Positions 25,520 through 26,881 of a DNA stretch of 26,881 bases are shown here, one piece after another. The first letter of the stretch is position 1; each line of letters starts with the position of its first letter. Below the pieces are notes generated by a model. It did not search any database. It worked only from the letters and a program-made list of their open reading frames with translations, and was not told the origin of the DNA. The stretch covers positions 1 to 26,881 of the forward strand of contig JALPMN010000595.1 of the NCBI GenBank assembly GCA_024243835.1. Reading direction: 5' to 3'. The translations under genes were made by a program, and so were the position numbers. This stretch comes from Enteropsectra breve (taxonomy: Eukaryota > Microsporidia).

Positions 25520-26797
25520 ATGCGCCCTGTCTGCACCTTCTACACCAACTCAGAATGCCTCAACCCAAACTGCCCCTTCTACCACCCGCCTGAATACCCT
25601 GTGTACATCTACTCACAGCCTGGGGCAGAGCTGCATCCAGACGAGCTGCGCATGGGCATGCTCCTCGATCCGATGGCGGCCAAGGAGGCAGACGACATAT
25701 GGCTGAACAACTTCCGGCTGATAAAGGCAATAGACGATGTGAATCCAGGACAGTTCTGCAAGCCCTTCGATGCACAGCGCGTAGTAAGAGAAATAGAGGG
25801 CATGCGCTTCAAGACTCAGCAGAATTTCAGAGGAAGAAACTCCTTCAGCCGGAACAGCTATAGAGACTCTCCAAGAAACAGTGAGGGAAATCCTCAGTAC
25901 GGCAACAGGCCATACAATAGCAGTAATCAAAGCTATATTAATAGTAATCAAAGCTTTATGAATAATAATCAAAACTATATTAATAGTAATACAAACTATA
26001 TGAATAGTAATACAAACTATATGAATAATAATCAAAGCTATATGAATAACAACATGAATCAAGGCTATAGCAGCAATGCAAATTATATGAATAACGGTGG
26101 CGATTATAACAGCGGAAATAATTCCTTTAATAACGCTAATCCCTATAAAAATAATCCTTATAATAGGTCTAATGGTATTGCCGACAATAGAAATACTCAG
26201 TTTAACAATAACAGAAACAATTCTTTTAGTGGAAACACTTCATACAGTAGACATAATGCTTTAAATGCGAATAATCGCAACTACGGCTTTCAGAATGAAA
26301 CACCTTACTCTCCAAATCCATATGAAAATAATGCAAACAGAAGCTATGGGATTCAAAATGTAAATCCATATGCAGGAGCAAATATGAATTCAGGTGCAAA
26401 TATGAATTCAGGTGCAAATATGAGTTCAGGTGCAAATATGAATGCAGGTGCAAACATGAATAACGGTACATATCTGAGCAATCCATATGCGAATATAAAT
26501 AATATGCCCAATCCTCAGGCTAACCAGTATAGTAGTAATAATAGCCCATATGGTAATTATAGCACTGGAGCACAGAATTCCTATGAGGGAAATAACTACT
26601 ACAATAGAAGAGACAGAAACTACAGCCAAAGCAGCGCAAATGCTGGTTCGTACACTGGGCAGAGTAGCGGTATGCCAAGAGAGAAAAGAGAGGGATCCTT
26701 CGAGCGAACAGGCGGCATTCAGGAGAAAAGAGAAGAAGGGTCCGAGTCCCCCGACTATAAATACAGACAGGTTCCGTACAGATACGATAAAATGTAG
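25520..26797 (+). CDS. CCCH zinc-finger protein with Asn-rich repetitive tail
   Basis: The 425-residue protein begins with a single CCCH finger, C5-x7-C13-x4-C18-x3-H22 (CTFYTNSECLNPNCPFYH), of the type that binds RNA; the FYxxxxCxNPxCPFxH pattern resembles fingers of the CPSF30/YTH1 family, but the other fingers of that family are absent. Residues about 25-95 form a short conserved-looking, GC-rich coded domain. From about residue 105 the protein is Asn/Ser/Tyr/Gly-rich and disordered. Residues 136-177 are six 7-residue repeats (NQSYINS type; 21-bp units at 25925-26050). Residues 286-315 are five 6-residue repeats (GANMNS; 18-bp units at 26375-26464). The last 40 residues are highly charged. 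Likely an RNA-binding protein with a condensate-type tail; the specific role is unknown. Confidence 0.85.
   Translation: MRPVCTFYTNSECLNPNCPFYHPPEYPVYIYSQPGAELHPDELRMGMLLDPMAAKEADDIWLNNFRLIKAIDDVNPGQFCKPFDAQRVVREIEGMRFKTQQNFRGRNSFSRNSYRDSPRNSEGNPQYGNRPYNSSNQSYINSNQSFMNNNQNYINSNTNYMNSNTNYMNNNQSYMNNNMNQGYSSNANYMNNGGDYNSGNNSFNNANPYKNNPYNRSNGIADNRNTQFNNNRNNSFSGNTSYSRHNALNANNRNYGFQNETPYSPNPYENNANRSYGIQNVNPYAGANMNSGANMNSGANMSSGANMNAGANMNNGTYLSNPYANINNMPNPQANQYSSNNSPYGNYSTGAQNSYEGNNYYNRRDRNYSQSSANAGSYTGQSSGMPREKREGSFERTGGIQEKREEGSESPDYKYRQVPYRYDKM
25925..26050 (+). repeat. In-frame 21-bp coding repeat
   Basis: Six 21-base units encode NQSYINS, NQSFMNN, NQNYINS, NTNYMNS, NTNYMNN and NQSYMNN. Substitutions keep Asn and the aromatic position. 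Confidence 0.85.
26375..26464 (+). repeat. In-frame 18-bp coding repeat
   Basis: Five 18-base units of GGTGCAAATATGAATTCA encode GANMNS with few changes; near-identity of the first units suggests recent expansion. Confidence 0.9.
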
Positions 26798-26881
26798 CCG
26801 TGAGCCCAAAACGCTGCTTGAATAAATTGTGGTTTAAAGATATGCCATGCTCAGCCCTGGATGAAAGATGCATGAAGTGAC

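Noticed and set aside
1..26881. tRNA, rRNA or CRISPR-like features
   Set aside because: No TpsiC-type GGTTCRAAYCC block, no rRNA signature and no spaced direct repeats; the tandem arrays have no spacers.

Overview
The window reads as a piece of a microsporidian (or closely related, highly reduced fungal-lineage) nuclear genome. The support is: eukaryotic housekeeping genes without visible introns (ribosomal protein uL16/RPL10, proteasome subunit alpha-2), a half-size ABCG transporter, very short leaders, and a recurring start-proximal signal of the form GATAAAATTTT, then 4-13 bases, then CCC, then 0-5 bases, then ATG. A CCC-like motif next to the ATG together with an AT-box is known from microsporidian genomes. 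I cannot assign a genus or species from sequence alone.

Bases 1-9300 contain no intact gene. Read on both strands, they are a graveyard of decayed mobile elements. On the minus strand at about 1.6-3.4 kb lies a degenerate Ty3/gypsy-like LTR retroelement with a Gag zinc knuckle, a DTGA protease site and reverse-transcriptase motifs in the right order. Other Gag-like pieces lie at 3.6-4.1, 5.6 and 7.0-7.9 kb. A second copy of the segment downstream of the protease lies in opposite orientation at 5.8-6.1 kb, so it forms an imperfect inverted repeat with 2.1-2.3 kb. A decayed Merlin/ISXO2-like DDE transposase lies at 6.16-6.65 kb (minus). A GC-richer stretch at 4.28-5.22 kb is degenerate coding DNA that I could not identify. 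A possible dead host gene with a perfect orphan promoter lies at 0.95-1.43 kb.

Bases 9.3-17.7 kb carry four plus-strand genes separated by long AT-rich spacers. Each protein has a hydrophobic N-terminus that looks like a signal peptide or anchor. The first is interrupted by a frameshift at a run of eight A. The second (751 aa) and fourth (329 aa) are paralogues, and the third (689 aa) may be a distant member of the same family. I read this as a lineage-specific set of secreted, possibly host-exposed proteins of unknown function.

Bases 18.1-22.8 kb hold a minus-strand ABCG half-transporter with an odd Walker A motif, divergent from a tandem pair of single-pass membrane-protein paralogues (324 and 304 aa) whose promoters were duplicated with them. 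Bases 23.1-26.8 kb are the housekeeping end: RPL10, a 13-bp tandem repeat array, proteasome alpha-2, and a CCCH zinc-finger protein with a long Asn-rich, internally repetitive tail. The housekeeping genes are visibly GC-richer than the secreted-protein genes.
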